The notes below the pieces were generated by a model, which saw nothing but the letters and a program-made list of their open reading frames with translations, searched no databases and was not told the DNA's origin. A stretch of 64,000 bases of DNA from contig JARKNV010000047.1 in assembly GCA_029976065.1 (NCBI GenBank), positions 62,001-126,000 on the forward strand, given 5' to 3'. Source of the stretch: Selenomonadales bacterium. Its GTDB lineage: Bacteria; Bacillota; Negativicutes; Sporomusales; UBA7701. Below, in pieces: positions 8,505-16,540 of this stretch; the stretch's first letter is position 1, and every line of letters starts with the position of its first letter. Both the position numbers and the translations under genes were made by a program.

Positions 8505-8993
8505 TCAGCCCAGCCACCGGTACATGACATAGGCGTCCACAAGGCCCTTTTCCTTATGCGCGAAAGCCTTCGGCAGCCTGCCCACGATCGTGAAACCGCA
8601 TTTCTGCCACAGCTCCACCGCCACGGTATTCGTCGAAACCACGAAATTGAACTGCAGCGCCTTGAACCCCAGCGACCGCGCCTCATTAAGGGAATGCTCG
8701 CACAGCGCCCGGCCGATCCCCTTCCCGCGGGCCGCGGCACTCACGGCATACCCCGCGTTGGCGACATGCGCGCCCAGTCCCGGCTGGTTCGGCTTCATAA
8801 AATACGTTCCCACGATCTTGCCGTCCTCCACCGCCACATAAGTGGCGAGCGGCGCCTCCATCCACAGGCGGAAGCCCTCCTGCTCGGAAGTGTCGGGCGC
8901 GAACGAATACGTATCCCCGCGGGCAAAAACCTCGCTGAGGATCGGCCAAATCCCGCCGAAATCCTCCGCCGTCGCCCGTCTTATCGCCATCAT
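8505..8993 (-). CDS. GNAT family N-acetyltransferase
   Basis: The protein has about 162 residues and a complete GNAT fold: IRRATAEDF at the start, the acetyl-CoA motif AARGKGIGRALCEH near residue 90 and the AVELWQKCGF motif near 125. The ATG at 8993 was chosen because AGGAGG stands 8 bp upstream; a second ATG one codon later is also possible. It lies 15 bp upstream of the flavin reductase and 12 bp downstream of the ABC ATPase, so it is co-transcribed. The substrate may be the imported compound or a metabolite of it (inference). Confidence 0.85.
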   Translation of the reverse strand: MMAIRRATAEDFGGIWPILSEVFARGDTYSFAPDTSEQEGFRLWMEAPLATYVAVEDGKIVGTYFMKPNQPGLGAHVANAGYAVSAAARGKGIGRALCEHSLNEARSLGFKALQFNFVVSTNTVAVELWQKCGFTIVGRLPKAFAHKEKGLVDAYVMYRWLG

Positions 8994-9005
8994 CGTCATC
9001 GCCTC

Positions 9006-9782
9006 CTAGCCCAAATCAGCGTGAAACTCGCGGCCAATCACCTGCCGCAGGCCGAGGAACGCCGCGTCGGAACGGCGCCGCGGCCGCGGCAGGTCGACGG
9101 CGAACTCCCGCCGCACCGTTCCCGGCCGTTCCGACATCACCACTACCCGGTCGCCCAGGTACACCGCCTCCTCGATATCGTGGGTCACCATAATCATCGT
9201 CGTCCTGCCGGCGCGCCAGATATCGAGCAGCTCCGTCTGCATCTTCAGGCGGGTCAGCGCGTCCAGCGCGCCGAAAGGCTCGTCCAGCAGCAATATCTCC
9301 GGCCGGTTCACCAGCGCGCGGGCGATCGCCACCCGCTGCGCCATGCCGCCCGACAGCTCGCCCGGGTAGGCCCGCGCGAACCCGGCCAGTCCCACCATTT
9401 CGAGGTGGCCGTCCACGATCGCCGCTTTCTCCCGCTTGCCGCCCTTGCCAAGGGCGAACGCCACGTTCTCCTCCACCGTCAGCCACGGCAGCAGACGCGG
9501 CTCCTGGAAAACGATTCCGCGCTCGAGGCCCGGGCCGCCGATTTTCCGGCCCTGCACCGCCACCGTCCCCCGGTAATCGTCGTCCAGGCCGGCGATTATC
9601 CTGAGCAGCGTGCTCTTGCCGCAGCCGCTCGCGCCGACGATGCTCACGAACTCGCCCTCGCCCACCCGCAGGCTGATATTATCCAGGGCGGGCACGCCGC
9701 CGTCCCGCCCCCGGTAAGCCTTCGTCAGGCCGGTGACGGCCAGATGCACGCCGTCTAAGCCCCGGTAAAGGTTGTCTTCCAT
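9006..9782 (-). CDS. ABC transporter ATP-binding protein (SsuB/TauB type)
   Basis: All nucleotide-binding motifs are present: Walker A GASGCGKST near residue 50, Q-loop in VFQEPRLLPW, signature LSGGMAQRVAIARAL, Walker B LLLDEPFGALD and the H-loop VTHDIEEA. The pattern fits importers of nitrate, sulfonate, taurine or related small anions and organics. The start overlaps the permease gene by 28 bp, indicating a coupled unit with 9755-10564 and the lipoprotein at 10583-11569. The ligand is not determinable from the ATPase. Confidence 0.92.
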   Translation of the reverse strand: MEDNLYRGLDGVHLAVTGLTKAYRGRDGGVPALDNISLRVGEGEFVSIVGASGCGKSTLLRIIAGLDDDYRGTVAVQGRKIGGPGLERGIVFQEPRLLPWLTVEENVAFALGKGGKREKAAIVDGHLEMVGLAGFARAYPGELSGGMAQRVAIARALVNRPEILLLDEPFGALDALTRLKMQTELLDIWRAGRTTMIMVTHDIEEAVYLGDRVVVMSERPGTVRREFAVDLPRPRRRSDAAFLGLRQVIGREFHADLG

Positions 9783-10564
9783 CGCACAAGCCTCGTTTCC
9801 AGTCTACGGAGCACGCTATCCATCGCCTTGCCGACAACGCCGATCGCCAGCATCCCCACCAGCACCCGGTCGGTCTGGGCCAGCGCCCGCGCATCGGTCA
9901 GCATGTAGCCGACCCCCTTCATCCCCGCGGACAGCTCCGCCGCCACCACGCACATCCAGGCATAACCCAGTCCGATGCGCAATCCGGCGGCGATGAACGG
10001 CAGCGCCCCCGGAATCACCACCCGGGTCACGAACTTGCCCCGAGGCACCTCCAGCACCCTGGCCAGCTCGAGAAACTTGCTGTCCGTCTGGCGGACGCCG
10101 TCGAGCACGTTGACGAAGATCGGGAAAAACGCCCCCAGCGTAATGATGAAAACCTTCGACCCCTCCTCGATGCCGAACCAGAGGATGGCCAGCGGCAGCC
10201 AGGCAATCGGCGGAATGGGTCTCAGAGCCTGAATCGTCCCGTCCGTAAGCTCGCGCAGCAGCGGAAAAATGCCCAGCCCCAGCCCCAGTCCCACCCCGAG
10301 GACGGCCGCCAGGGCAAAACCCTCCAGCACCCGCAGCGCGCTCGCCCCCAGGTGGACGGCCAGCTCGCCGCTGCCCGCCATCGCCAGAAAAGCGCCGGCC
10401 ACCGCCAGCGGCGACGGCAGCAGAATCGGCTTCACCAGCCCGGCGGCGCACACCGCCTGCCACACCGCCACAAGCACGCCCGGCAGCGCCAGCGCCTTCC
10501 AGCCCGGCAGCAGAGCCGGCAGACTCCCCCGGTACGCTCTCGCCTTCTTCAGCACCATTTCCAT
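9755..10564 (-). CDS. ABC transporter permease (SsuC/TauC type)
   Basis: This 269-residue integral membrane protein has about six hydrophobic segments and the BPD_transp_1 domain. A putative EAA loop is seen in LELARVLEVPRGKFVTRVVI near residue 170, followed by LPFIAAGLRIGLGYAW. It forms the channel of the importer together with the overlapping ATPase gene and the binding lipoprotein upstream. The first 25 residues are basic and cytoplasmic. The family transports sulfonates, taurine, nitrate and similar compounds. Confidence 0.9.
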   Translation of the reverse strand: MEMVLKKARAYRGSLPALLPGWKALALPGVLVAVWQAVCAAGLVKPILLPSPLAVAGAFLAMAGSGELAVHLGASALRVLEGFALAAVLGVGLGLGLGIFPLLRELTDGTIQALRPIPPIAWLPLAILWFGIEEGSKVFIITLGAFFPIFVNVLDGVRQTDSKFLELARVLEVPRGKFVTRVVIPGALPFIAAGLRIGLGYAWMCVVAAELSAGMKGVGYMLTDARALAQTDRVLVGMLAIGVVGKAMDSVLRRLETRLVRWKTTFTGA

Positions 10565-10582
10565 CCCGATTACCCCTTGAAG

Positions 10583-11569
10583 CTAATTGCGGCGAATGAA
10601 CGCCTGCACGTCCACCGGCGCCTTCAGCAGGCCGATCTTGCCCATGAACGCCCCGGTGTCCTGCATATCGGCCACGAACTTGTCGGTGATCCGGTCGTCG
10701 TAGTTGAACTTGCCGATGATCTTCGCCAGCAGCGGCTCAGGCATCCTGATATCCTCGAGCAGCAACTTCTTGCTCTCCTCTGGGTTCTGGCGCAGATACT
10801 CCGCGCCGCGCCGGAACGCCCGGAGGCCGGCGTCGACCGCCGCCGGCTTCTTGTCCACCAGCTCACCGCTGGCCATCAGCACGGCGTACGCCTCGTAAAT
10901 GTCCGTCCCGTCGGCCAGCACCCTAATCTCGCCGGCCTCCTCCAGGCGGGTGAGCAGCGGATCCCACATCACCCCCGCCGCCACGTCGCCGCGTACCAGC
11001 GCGGTCGCCAGGTCGTCCATCGTCATATTCACGAACTGGATGTCATCCGTCGTCATCCCGTTCTTCGCCAGCAGCAGGTGCAGCAGTTTCTGCCCGTAGG
11101 CGGCCTTGGTCGTCGCCACCTTCCTGCCCTTCAGCCCTTTGATATCCGTGACGGGAGAATCCTTCTTGACCGCCAGCGCCAGCGTCCTCGGCCCCGTCGA
11201 AGCGACCGAAACGATCCGGTAATCGGTGCCGGCCGCCCGGCCGATGAAAGCCGGGAAGTCGCCCATGACCCCCATATCGATATGGCCGGCCGCGAACGCC
11301 TCGCTCACCATCGGCCCCAGGCCGAACGGCTGCCACTTCAGGCGGTAGCCGGCCTTATTAAGCTCCTCGTCGAGAAAGCCCTTCTTCTTCGCCACCCACA
11401 TATGGGCGTAATGCGGCAGCGGCACGATGCCGATGCGGATCTCCTGCCCCGCCGGCGCTGCTCCCTGCGGCTGGGTGGCAGGCTTGCCGCCGCAGCCGCC
11501 GGTCGCCAGCGTGGCCGCCATAATCAGGGCGGCAATCGCTGCAACGGCGCGCGCGCCCGTCAGCCGCAT
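10583..11569 (-). CDS. ABC transporter substrate-binding lipoprotein (SsuA/NrtA-like)
   Basis: The protein has about 328 residues and starts with MRLTGARAVAAIAALIMAAT, then a lipoprotein-type cleavage site ending in GGC near residue 26. Its periplasmic-binding type II fold resembles SsuA/NrtA proteins, with the IRIGIVPLPHYAHMWVAKKK strand and a GHIDMGVMGDFPAFIG pocket segment. The start is the ATG 10 bp after GGGGGAG; it overlaps the end of the radical SAM gene by 10 bp. The ligand is unknown, but the coupling to two radical SAM genes suggests an unusual organic compound rather than a bulk sulfur source. Confidence 0.88.
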   Translation of the reverse strand: MRLTGARAVAAIAALIMAATLATGGCGGKPATQPQGAAPAGQEIRIGIVPLPHYAHMWVAKKKGFLDEELNKAGYRLKWQPFGLGPMVSEAFAAGHIDMGVMGDFPAFIGRAAGTDYRIVSVASTGPRTLALAVKKDSPVTDIKGLKGRKVATTKAAYGQKLLHLLLAKNGMTTDDIQFVNMTMDDLATALVRGDVAAGVMWDPLLTRLEEAGEIRVLADGTDIYEAYAVLMASGELVDKKPAAVDAGLRAFRRGAEYLRQNPEESKKLLLEDIRMPEPLLAKIIGKFNYDDRITDKFVADMQDTGAFMGKIGLLKAPVDVQAFIRRN

Positions 11570-12513
11570 TTTTCCAGGCTCCCCCGGCAGCTGCTGCCGG
11601 CGCCGGCCGTGCAAGCGAAGCAATGGTCGCCGCACTTGATGGGCAGCCCCACCAAATCCCGCGCGCTCACAGCGCCGATCCCGGCCTCCGTCGCCGGCAG
11701 GCCGAGCGCCTGGTTGAAATCGCAGTCGAACAGCCGGCCCTGCCAGTCCACGCTGATCTGGCTGCGGCACATCACCTGCCCCAGATTATGCGCGTTGAAG
11801 CTGCTCGCCAGCAGCTCCAGGTACCCCGCCAGCTGCCCCTGTTTCGCCAGATCGGCGCGGAAGCGGCCGATCGGCACATTCGTGATTGTCAGCAGATTAT
11901 CGAACCTGATGCCGAAATCGTTGCCGAGATTCTCCTTGTACGCGGTTTCCAGTTCGCCCTGCGGCCCCGGCAGAAAGGCCCCGCCGGGGTTGTACACCAG
12001 ATTGAGCCTCAGCTTGCCGGCGCCGTAGCCGAGCGCATTCAGCTTCTTCAGCACCCTGATATTCTTTTCGTATACCCCCCCGCCCCGCTGGGCGGCGACG
12101 TTGCTCTCCATATAACACGGCATCGACGAAACGATCTCCACCCCGTTCGCGGCGAAGAACTCCGGCAGGTGGCTTTTCCCCGCCTCCTCCATTATCGCCA
12201 GGTTGGAGCGGACAATGATGCGCTTCACATTCTCCAGCCGGCGCAGCTCGCCGATGAAATACGCCAGGTACGCATTCGCCTCCGGCGCCCCGCCGGTGAT
12301 ATCCACGTCGATCGCCCCCGCGCCCTTTGCGAACCGCAGGCAATCGTCCACAACCTCGCGGCTCATCGCCTCCTTGCGGTCGGGGCCCGCCTCCAGGTGG
12401 CAGTGGCGGCACCTAAGGTTGCACACATACCCCATGTTCACCTGCAGGATATCCAGCCTGTCCCTGACCAGCGGCTGCCTTGCCTCATCCGCTAACTCCT
12501 GAAAACTGCGCAT
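11560..12513 (-). CDS. ArsS-like radical SAM protein (Cys form of the rSAM/selenodomain family)
   Basis: The CNLRCRHCH cluster motif is at residues 31-39 and the C-terminal half ends in CGDHCFACTAGAGSSCRGSL, the signature of the ArsS family (TIGR04167). In many relatives the final position of the GSSC motif is selenocysteine; here it is a TGC cysteine codon. Known members act in arsenosugar biosynthesis, transferring an adenosyl group to dimethylarsinite, but no other ars gene is visible nearby. It lies between the BioB-like gene and the binding lipoprotein. A DUF2064 partner protein is encoded at 3822-4646. Confidence 0.85.
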   Translation of the reverse strand: MRSFQELADEARQPLVRDRLDILQVNMGYVCNLRCRHCHLEAGPDRKEAMSREVVDDCLRFAKGAGAIDVDITGGAPEANAYLAYFIGELRRLENVKRIIVRSNLAIMEEAGKSHLPEFFAANGVEIVSSMPCYMESNVAAQRGGGVYEKNIRVLKKLNALGYGAGKLRLNLVYNPGGAFLPGPQGELETAYKENLGNDFGIRFDNLLTITNVPIGRFRADLAKQGQLAGYLELLASSFNAHNLGQVMCRSQISVDWQGRLFDCDFNQALGLPATEAGIGAVSARDLVGLPIKCGDHCFACTAGAGSSCRGSLEKCG

Positions 12514-12555
12514 ACTGCTCCACTCCCTTTTGACTTCGTTATCGCTACGCCGAAC

Positions 12556-13563
12556 TTACGGCCGCTGTCCGCCGCCGAACATCACCGACGGCCCGGCAAG
12601 CGGTTCCCAGCCGGCCTCTTCCAGCAAATGCCGCGCCCGTTCCACCGTCCAGCCCCTTACCGTGGCCTCGCTGGTATCGCGCGGGTTGGCCCCCTGCTCC
12701 GCCCAGAACAGGTTGGCCCCGGCCATCGCGCCCATTCCGTTGGGCTCGTGGGTGCCGAAGCCGACGATATCGTAGCCGCTCGCCAGCCTCACCACCGCCA
12801 GGATATGCGCCATCCGGCCGTATTTGACCGACCCGTGCGCGGTCAGTGGCAGGCCGGGAATGTTGATCCGCCGGCAGGCGGCGCTGTTCACCGGCTTCAG
12901 GTCCCTGGTAAGCACCGTCGTCGCCGTCAGCTCCTCGACCGTGTGCTCCGGCCCCACCGGCCCCACGCTCGTGCCCAACAGCAGCCCCGCCTGCTTCGCA
13001 GCCAGGATCGTGCGCACCCGCACCCGGGGGTCGATGGCCGTAACCTGGCCCTCGCCGAGGCGCACGCAATGGTAAATGCCGGCGAACCCGGCCTTCCTGA
13101 GCGCCCTGGCCCCCGCCGCGTCGAAATCGTCCACATTGGCCACCAGCGGCGTCTCCGGCCGGAGGGCGGCCCGGACCTCCCCGGCGATCTTCAGGTAATC
13201 GGGCAGGGCGACGGCGGCGGTCGCCATCAGATAAATGGCGTTTGCCCCGGCCGCCTCCAGCCCCAGGCAGTTCTCCACGATCGCCGCCGTCGGCTGCACC
13301 CTGGCTTCCGGAAAAACACCATGCTTCGCGGCAAACGAGCAATACTCGCAATTCTTCGGGCACGGGCCGACATCCACGCCCACCTGGCCGTGCACCTCGC
13401 CTTTGCCCTTCGCCGTCGCCTCGCTCATCTTCCGCGACGCATGCTGCATAAGAAAAGCCTCTTCCGACCGCCAGTCCACGCCGAACAGCGTCCTGATCTC
13501 CGCCGCGGTGATCTCCCCGCCGTCCAGCGCCTTGGCCACTATCCCGGCAACCACCTTATCCAT
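12556..13563 (-). CDS. BioB-like radical SAM protein of unknown product
   Basis: This 335-residue protein resembles biotin synthase. The radical SAM motif is CPKNCEYC (CxxxCxxC) at about residues 68-75. Downstream stretches such as VGPVGPEHTVEEL and RINIPGLPL recall BioB and its paralogues. The usual ligands of the second BioB cluster could not be assigned with certainty, and no bio genes are nearby. It may be a paralogue performing sulfur or methyl chemistry on the compound handled by the linked importer (inference). It is followed by the ArsS-like gene after 42 bp. Confidence 0.75.
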   Translation of the reverse strand: MDKVVAGIVAKALDGGEITAAEIRTLFGVDWRSEEAFLMQHASRKMSEATAKGKGEVHGQVGVDVGPCPKNCEYCSFAAKHGVFPEARVQPTAAIVENCLGLEAAGANAIYLMATAAVALPDYLKIAGEVRAALRPETPLVANVDDFDAAGARALRKAGFAGIYHCVRLGEGQVTAIDPRVRVRTILAAKQAGLLLGTSVGPVGPEHTVEELTATTVLTRDLKPVNSAACRRINIPGLPLTAHGSVKYGRMAHILAVVRLASGYDIVGFGTHEPNGMGAMAGANLFWAEQGANPRDTSEATVRGWTVERARHLLEEAGWEPLAGPSVMFGGGQRP

Positions 13564-13592
13564 AACAAATCATCTCCCGTTTATTGGCCGCC

Positions 13593-14396
13593 TCAGACCG
13601 GTTTATCCTCCGGCGGCGCGAACCTGAACTCCGGCTCCTTCTCCCGCAGCGCCGCGGCCGCCTTGCCGGTCGTCACCTCGAACCACACCCCCTCGACCCT
13701 GCGGCCGGAAAAGGTCGGCCCGAAGCGCACGAAAATCTCCCTGTCCCAATCGTATATCTCCTGCAGCGACGGCTCCAGCACGCGCAGCTTGAGCTGCCCG
13801 TACGAATACCGCGTATGCTCCAGCGCCAGCAGCCTCATCAGCTCGGGAATGCTGTACTCCACCACCCCGTCTGCCTTGCGGGCCCAAATGATGTCGAACA
13901 CTGCCAGCGTATGCTTGCCCTTGTACTGAATGCCCCTGACGAGCTGCGTTTCCGCCTCGCCGGGCTCCAGGGCGGCGATCAGCGCCAACACCGGCGCCGA
14001 AAACTGGAAAACGATCTCCCGCCCGTCGCAGCCGATGGCCTGGAACCACTGGGCCCGCGTCAGCATCCCCGCCGCCTCGTCTCGCAGCCACACGCCCTTG
14101 CGCGCCAGCTTCTCGATCTCGCCGGCCAGGTACACATGAACATCCCCTGCGTCGCCGAGAGCCGGAAAATCGCCGGCCTTCATCCGGAAAACCGTCTGCG
14201 CCGGATCGTGAACAAGTTCGATTGCGGCGGTCAGGATCTTCTGCTGCAGCTCGGTCAGCGGGTCGCGGCGCCCCGTCAGGCCCGCCGCCCTCAACAGCTG
14301 GTTGGGCCTGATCCCCTGTCCGCCCGGATGGAGAGCGGCGGCGGCGAGCTTATCGGCCGACAACTCGGCGGCCTGTCTCTTGAGGCTTATTTCCAT
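13593..14396 (-). CDS. Rep_3-family replication-initiator-like protein
   Basis: The 267 residues show the two-winged-helix pattern of plasmid RepB/Rep_3 initiators. The second half has YSIPELMRLL, then YGQLKLRVLEPSLQEIYDWD and a GRRVEGVWFEV strand. Such proteins normally bind iterons at plasmid origins. Here the gene is chromosomal, stands 29 bp upstream of a radical SAM gene and reads in the same direction, so it has possibly been adopted as a regulator. No iteron array is visible next to it. The ATG follows AGGTGAGG. A -35/-10 pair lies in the palindrome upstream. Confidence 0.68.
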   Translation of the reverse strand: MEISLKRQAAELSADKLAAAALHPGGQGIRPNQLLRAAGLTGRRDPLTELQQKILTAAIELVHDPAQTVFRMKAGDFPALGDAGDVHVYLAGEIEKLARKGVWLRDEAAGMLTRAQWFQAIGCDGREIVFQFSAPVLALIAALEPGEAETQLVRGIQYKGKHTLAVFDIIWARKADGVVEYSIPELMRLLALEHTRYSYGQLKLRVLEPSLQEIYDWDREIFVRFGPTFSGRRVEGVWFEVTTGKAAAALREKEPEFRFAPPEDKPV

Positions 14397-14413
14397 TTCC
14401 TCACCTCAGCCCC

Positions 14414-14443
14414 ATTATATAGCAGAAAAGCTGACGATTGCAA
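14414..14443 (-). promoter_or_regulatory. Promoter of the Rep-like gene, partly inside a palindrome
   Basis: On the minus strand TTGCAA (14438-14443) is followed after 18 bp by a perfect TATAAT (14414-14419), about 18 bp before the start codon at 14396. The -35 element lies within the left arm of the 25-bp inverted repeat. Confidence 0.5.
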
Positions 14444-14477
14444 GTCGATTTTGACTTGCAATCGTCAGCTTTTCTGC
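14422..14477. terminator. Perfect 25-bp inverted repeat, probable bidirectional terminator
   Basis: Two perfect 25-bp arms (14422-14446 and 14453-14477) enclose a 6-bp loop. Each outer arm has an A/T run (GAAAA, CTTTTC), so a terminator can form on both strands. It stands immediately after the stop of the anti-sigma gene. It overlaps the promoter of the Rep-like gene, which is unusual. Confidence 0.7.
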
Positions 14478-14487
14478 CGCTCTATCG

Positions 14488-14901
14488 CTAATTATCCAGC
14501 TTAACGGCCAGCGTCAGGACGTTGCGGCCCTCGCGGCGGTTGTAGTGCACCTCGTCCAGCAGGCGCCTGATGAGAAAAATACCCAGGCCGCCGACCTGCC
14601 GGTTTTCCAGCTCGGCCTGCAGGTCCGGAGCCGCCGCCTCCAGAGGATTGAACGGCACGCCGTTGTCGACGAAATCCACCCGGAAAGTGCCCGCGTCCCT
14701 GGCGCAGACGATGGTCACCTGCCCCGGCGGCACCTCGTACGCGTAACTGCAGATATTCGTCACCGCCTCCTCGGTGGCCAGCTCCAGCTGCATCACCCGC
14801 TTGGCATGCACGCCGGCCGCCTCCGCGGCCTCGGCCACGAACGCCACCATCGGGGGAATATTTTCGATGTTGGCGATAAAAGTGCGCTCCGCCGTCTGCA
14901 T
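14488..14901 (-). CDS. Anti-sigma factor / RsbW-like serine kinase
   Basis: This 137-residue HATPase_c_2 domain has the N-box LATEEAVTNICSYAY near residue 41, the DNGVPFNPLE box near 84 and the GGLGIFLIRRLLDEV box near 110. Such proteins phosphorylate an antagonist of the STAS type or hold a sigma factor. Start and stop overlap with the upstream STAS gene (TGATG), so the two are translationally coupled. No sigma factor gene is adjacent, so the target is unknown. Confidence 0.88.
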   Translation of the reverse strand: MQTAERTFIANIENIPPMVAFVAEAAEAAGVHAKRVMQLELATEEAVTNICSYAYEVPPGQVTIVCARDAGTFRVDFVDNGVPFNPLEAAAPDLQAELENRQVGGLGIFLIRRLLDEVHYNRREGRNVLTLAVKLDN

Positions 14902-15239
14902 CACTTGCTCCCTTCCGTCAGCGCCTGTTCGAGCCCCGGATGCACCGGCAGAAAAGTATCGAAACCGGACAAGTCGAACACCTCCTTGACAAGCCCGCTC
15001 AGTCCGCACAGGGAAAGGACGCCGCCGCCGCTTTTGAGCTTCTTGGCGACCGCCAGGATGCTGCGCAGGCCGGCGCTGCTGATATACTCCAGCTTGCCGA
15101 AATCGAGGACAATCTTCGTCTGGCCCTGCTCCATCGCCGCCGCGCACTGCCGCTCGAAATCCGGGGCAGCGGCGATATCCAGCCGCCCCTCCACCTGCAT
15201 CACCAGGAACCCTTTCTCCTGGTACACGATAATCTTCAT
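14901..15239 (-). CDS. STAS-domain anti-sigma factor antagonist
   Basis: The protein has 112 residues of one STAS domain. The conserved phosphorylatable serine is in YISSAGLRSIL near residue 55, as in SpoIIAA and RsbV. An ATG after GAGAGG is preferred over a GTG two codons earlier. It forms a two-gene switch with the overlapping kinase gene downstream. Its transcription diverges from menA. Which stress or developmental signal it serves cannot be seen. Confidence 0.9.
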   Translation of the reverse strand: MKIIVYQEKGFLVMQVEGRLDIAAAPDFERQCAAAMEQGQTKIVLDFGKLEYISSAGLRSILAVAKKLKSGGGVLSLCGLSGLVKEVFDLSGFDTFLPVHPGLEQALTEGSK

Positions 15240-15356
15240 CGACACCTCTCCCTCCGCGCCGCCGGCGTACGGCCCGTCACCGCCGCCATAATCCTAATTC
15301 CCCGCCCGGAGGAATATTCCTGCCTCTCCCGTGCCTGCGGCGCTCCCCGCCACCCT

Positions 15357-15386
15357 TTGTCAACCCGCCGCCATCCCTGCTATAAT
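15357..15386 (+). promoter_or_regulatory. Promoter of menA
   Basis: TTGTCA (15357-15362) and TATAAT (15381-15386) are separated by 18 bp and lie about 65 bp before the menA start. Confidence 0.65.
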
Positions 15387-15450
15387 ATTAATGCCCCTTT
15401 CTCCGCAGGGACGCCGCCGCAATTAATCAGGGTTTGAGAAAGGACAAAAG

Positions 15451-16401
15451 ATGCAAACGCAGATAAGAACCGGCCGGGACCCGCTGCTCCCGCCCGCGCG
15501 AACACCCGGCGCCTGGCTGGTGTGGTGGCGGCTGGCCCGCCCCCACACCCTCACGGCCTCCTTCGTCCCCGTGGCTATCGGCACCGCCTTTGCCCTGCCC
15601 CACGGGCCGACCCGCTTGCCCGTCTTCCTGGCCATGCTGCTCGCCAGCCTTCTCATCCAGGCCGCCACCAACATGTTCAACGAATACTTCGACTACCGCC
15701 GCGGCCTGGACAACGTCCATTCCGTCGGCATCAGCGGCACGATCGTACACGACGGCTTCGCCCCGCGGACCGTCCTGGCCGCCGCACTTATCACCACCGC
15801 CGCGGCGTTCTTCCTCGGCCTCTATCTCTGCTTCGCAACCGGCTGGGAACTGCTGCCCGTCGGCTTCGCCCTCGCCTCGGTCGGCTACTTCTACTCCGGC
15901 GGCCCCTGCCCGCTCTCCGCCACCCCCCTCGGCGAAATTGCCTCCGGCCTGTGCATGGGGCTCGGCATCATCGCCGTCGCCTTCTATGTCCAGACCGGCT
16001 TCATATCCCCGCAGGCCCTTCTCGTGTCCGTTCCCACCTCCGTCCTCATCGGCGCCATCCTCATGGCCAACAACATTCGCGACCTTGACGGCGACGCGCT
16101 TCACGGCCGGCGCACGCTCGCCATCCTCCTCGGCCGCGGCCGCGCCATCCTGGCGCTCGCCGCCATGTTCGCCCTCGCCGGCCTCTGGCTCGTCGGCCTC
16201 GTCATCGCCGGCGTCGCCGGTCCCTGGGCCCTGCTCGCCCTCGCCGCCATACCCAAAGCCGCCCGGGCCGTCCGCGGCTTCACCCGCGGCGCCACCCCCG
16301 CCGAACTGATGCCGGCCATGGTGGCCACCGCCCAGACCAACACCGTCTTCGGCCTCCTGCTCGCCCTCGGGCTGCTCGTCCAGCACCTCGCCGCCCGGTA
16401 A
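15451..16401 (+). CDS. menA: 1,4-dihydroxy-2-naphthoate polyprenyltransferase MenA (UbiA family)
   Basis: This 316-residue membrane protein has about eight transmembrane segments and both Asp-rich prenyl-diphosphate motifs: NMFNEYFDYRRGLD near residue 74 and NNIRDLDGD near 211. It attaches a polyprenyl chain to dihydroxynaphthoate during menaquinone synthesis. A good ribosome site (GAAAGGA) precedes the ATG. No other men genes are in the window, so a general UbiA prenyltransferase cannot be fully excluded, though the second motif and length fit MenA well. Confidence 0.85.
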   Translation: MQTQIRTGRDPLLPPARTPGAWLVWWRLARPHTLTASFVPVAIGTAFALPHGPTRLPVFLAMLLASLLIQAATNMFNEYFDYRRGLDNVHSVGISGTIVHDGFAPRTVLAAALITTAAAFFLGLYLCFATGWELLPVGFALASVGYFYSGGPCPLSATPLGEIASGLCMGLGIIAVAFYVQTGFISPQALLVSVPTSVLIGAILMANNIRDLDGDALHGRRTLAILLGRGRAILALAAMFALAGLWLVGLVIAGVAGPWALLALAAIPKAARAVRGFTRGATPAELMPAMVATAQTNTVFGLLLALGLLVQHLAAR

Positions 16402-16540
16402 GCGGCGCCCAGCCTCCCGCCTCCCGCCGGAAAAATATAACTTAATATAGAAGAAAAAGTGGTTCCGGCATTATATAATTTAACCATTCCAATACACACG
16501 CCGGTTCCGCATCGGCACGCATCGCGGGAGGAGCAGCACC

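Noticed and set aside
10352-12028. A 558-codon plus-strand frame across the importer genes
   Set aside because: It crosses three recognisable genes on the other strand and has no known domain.
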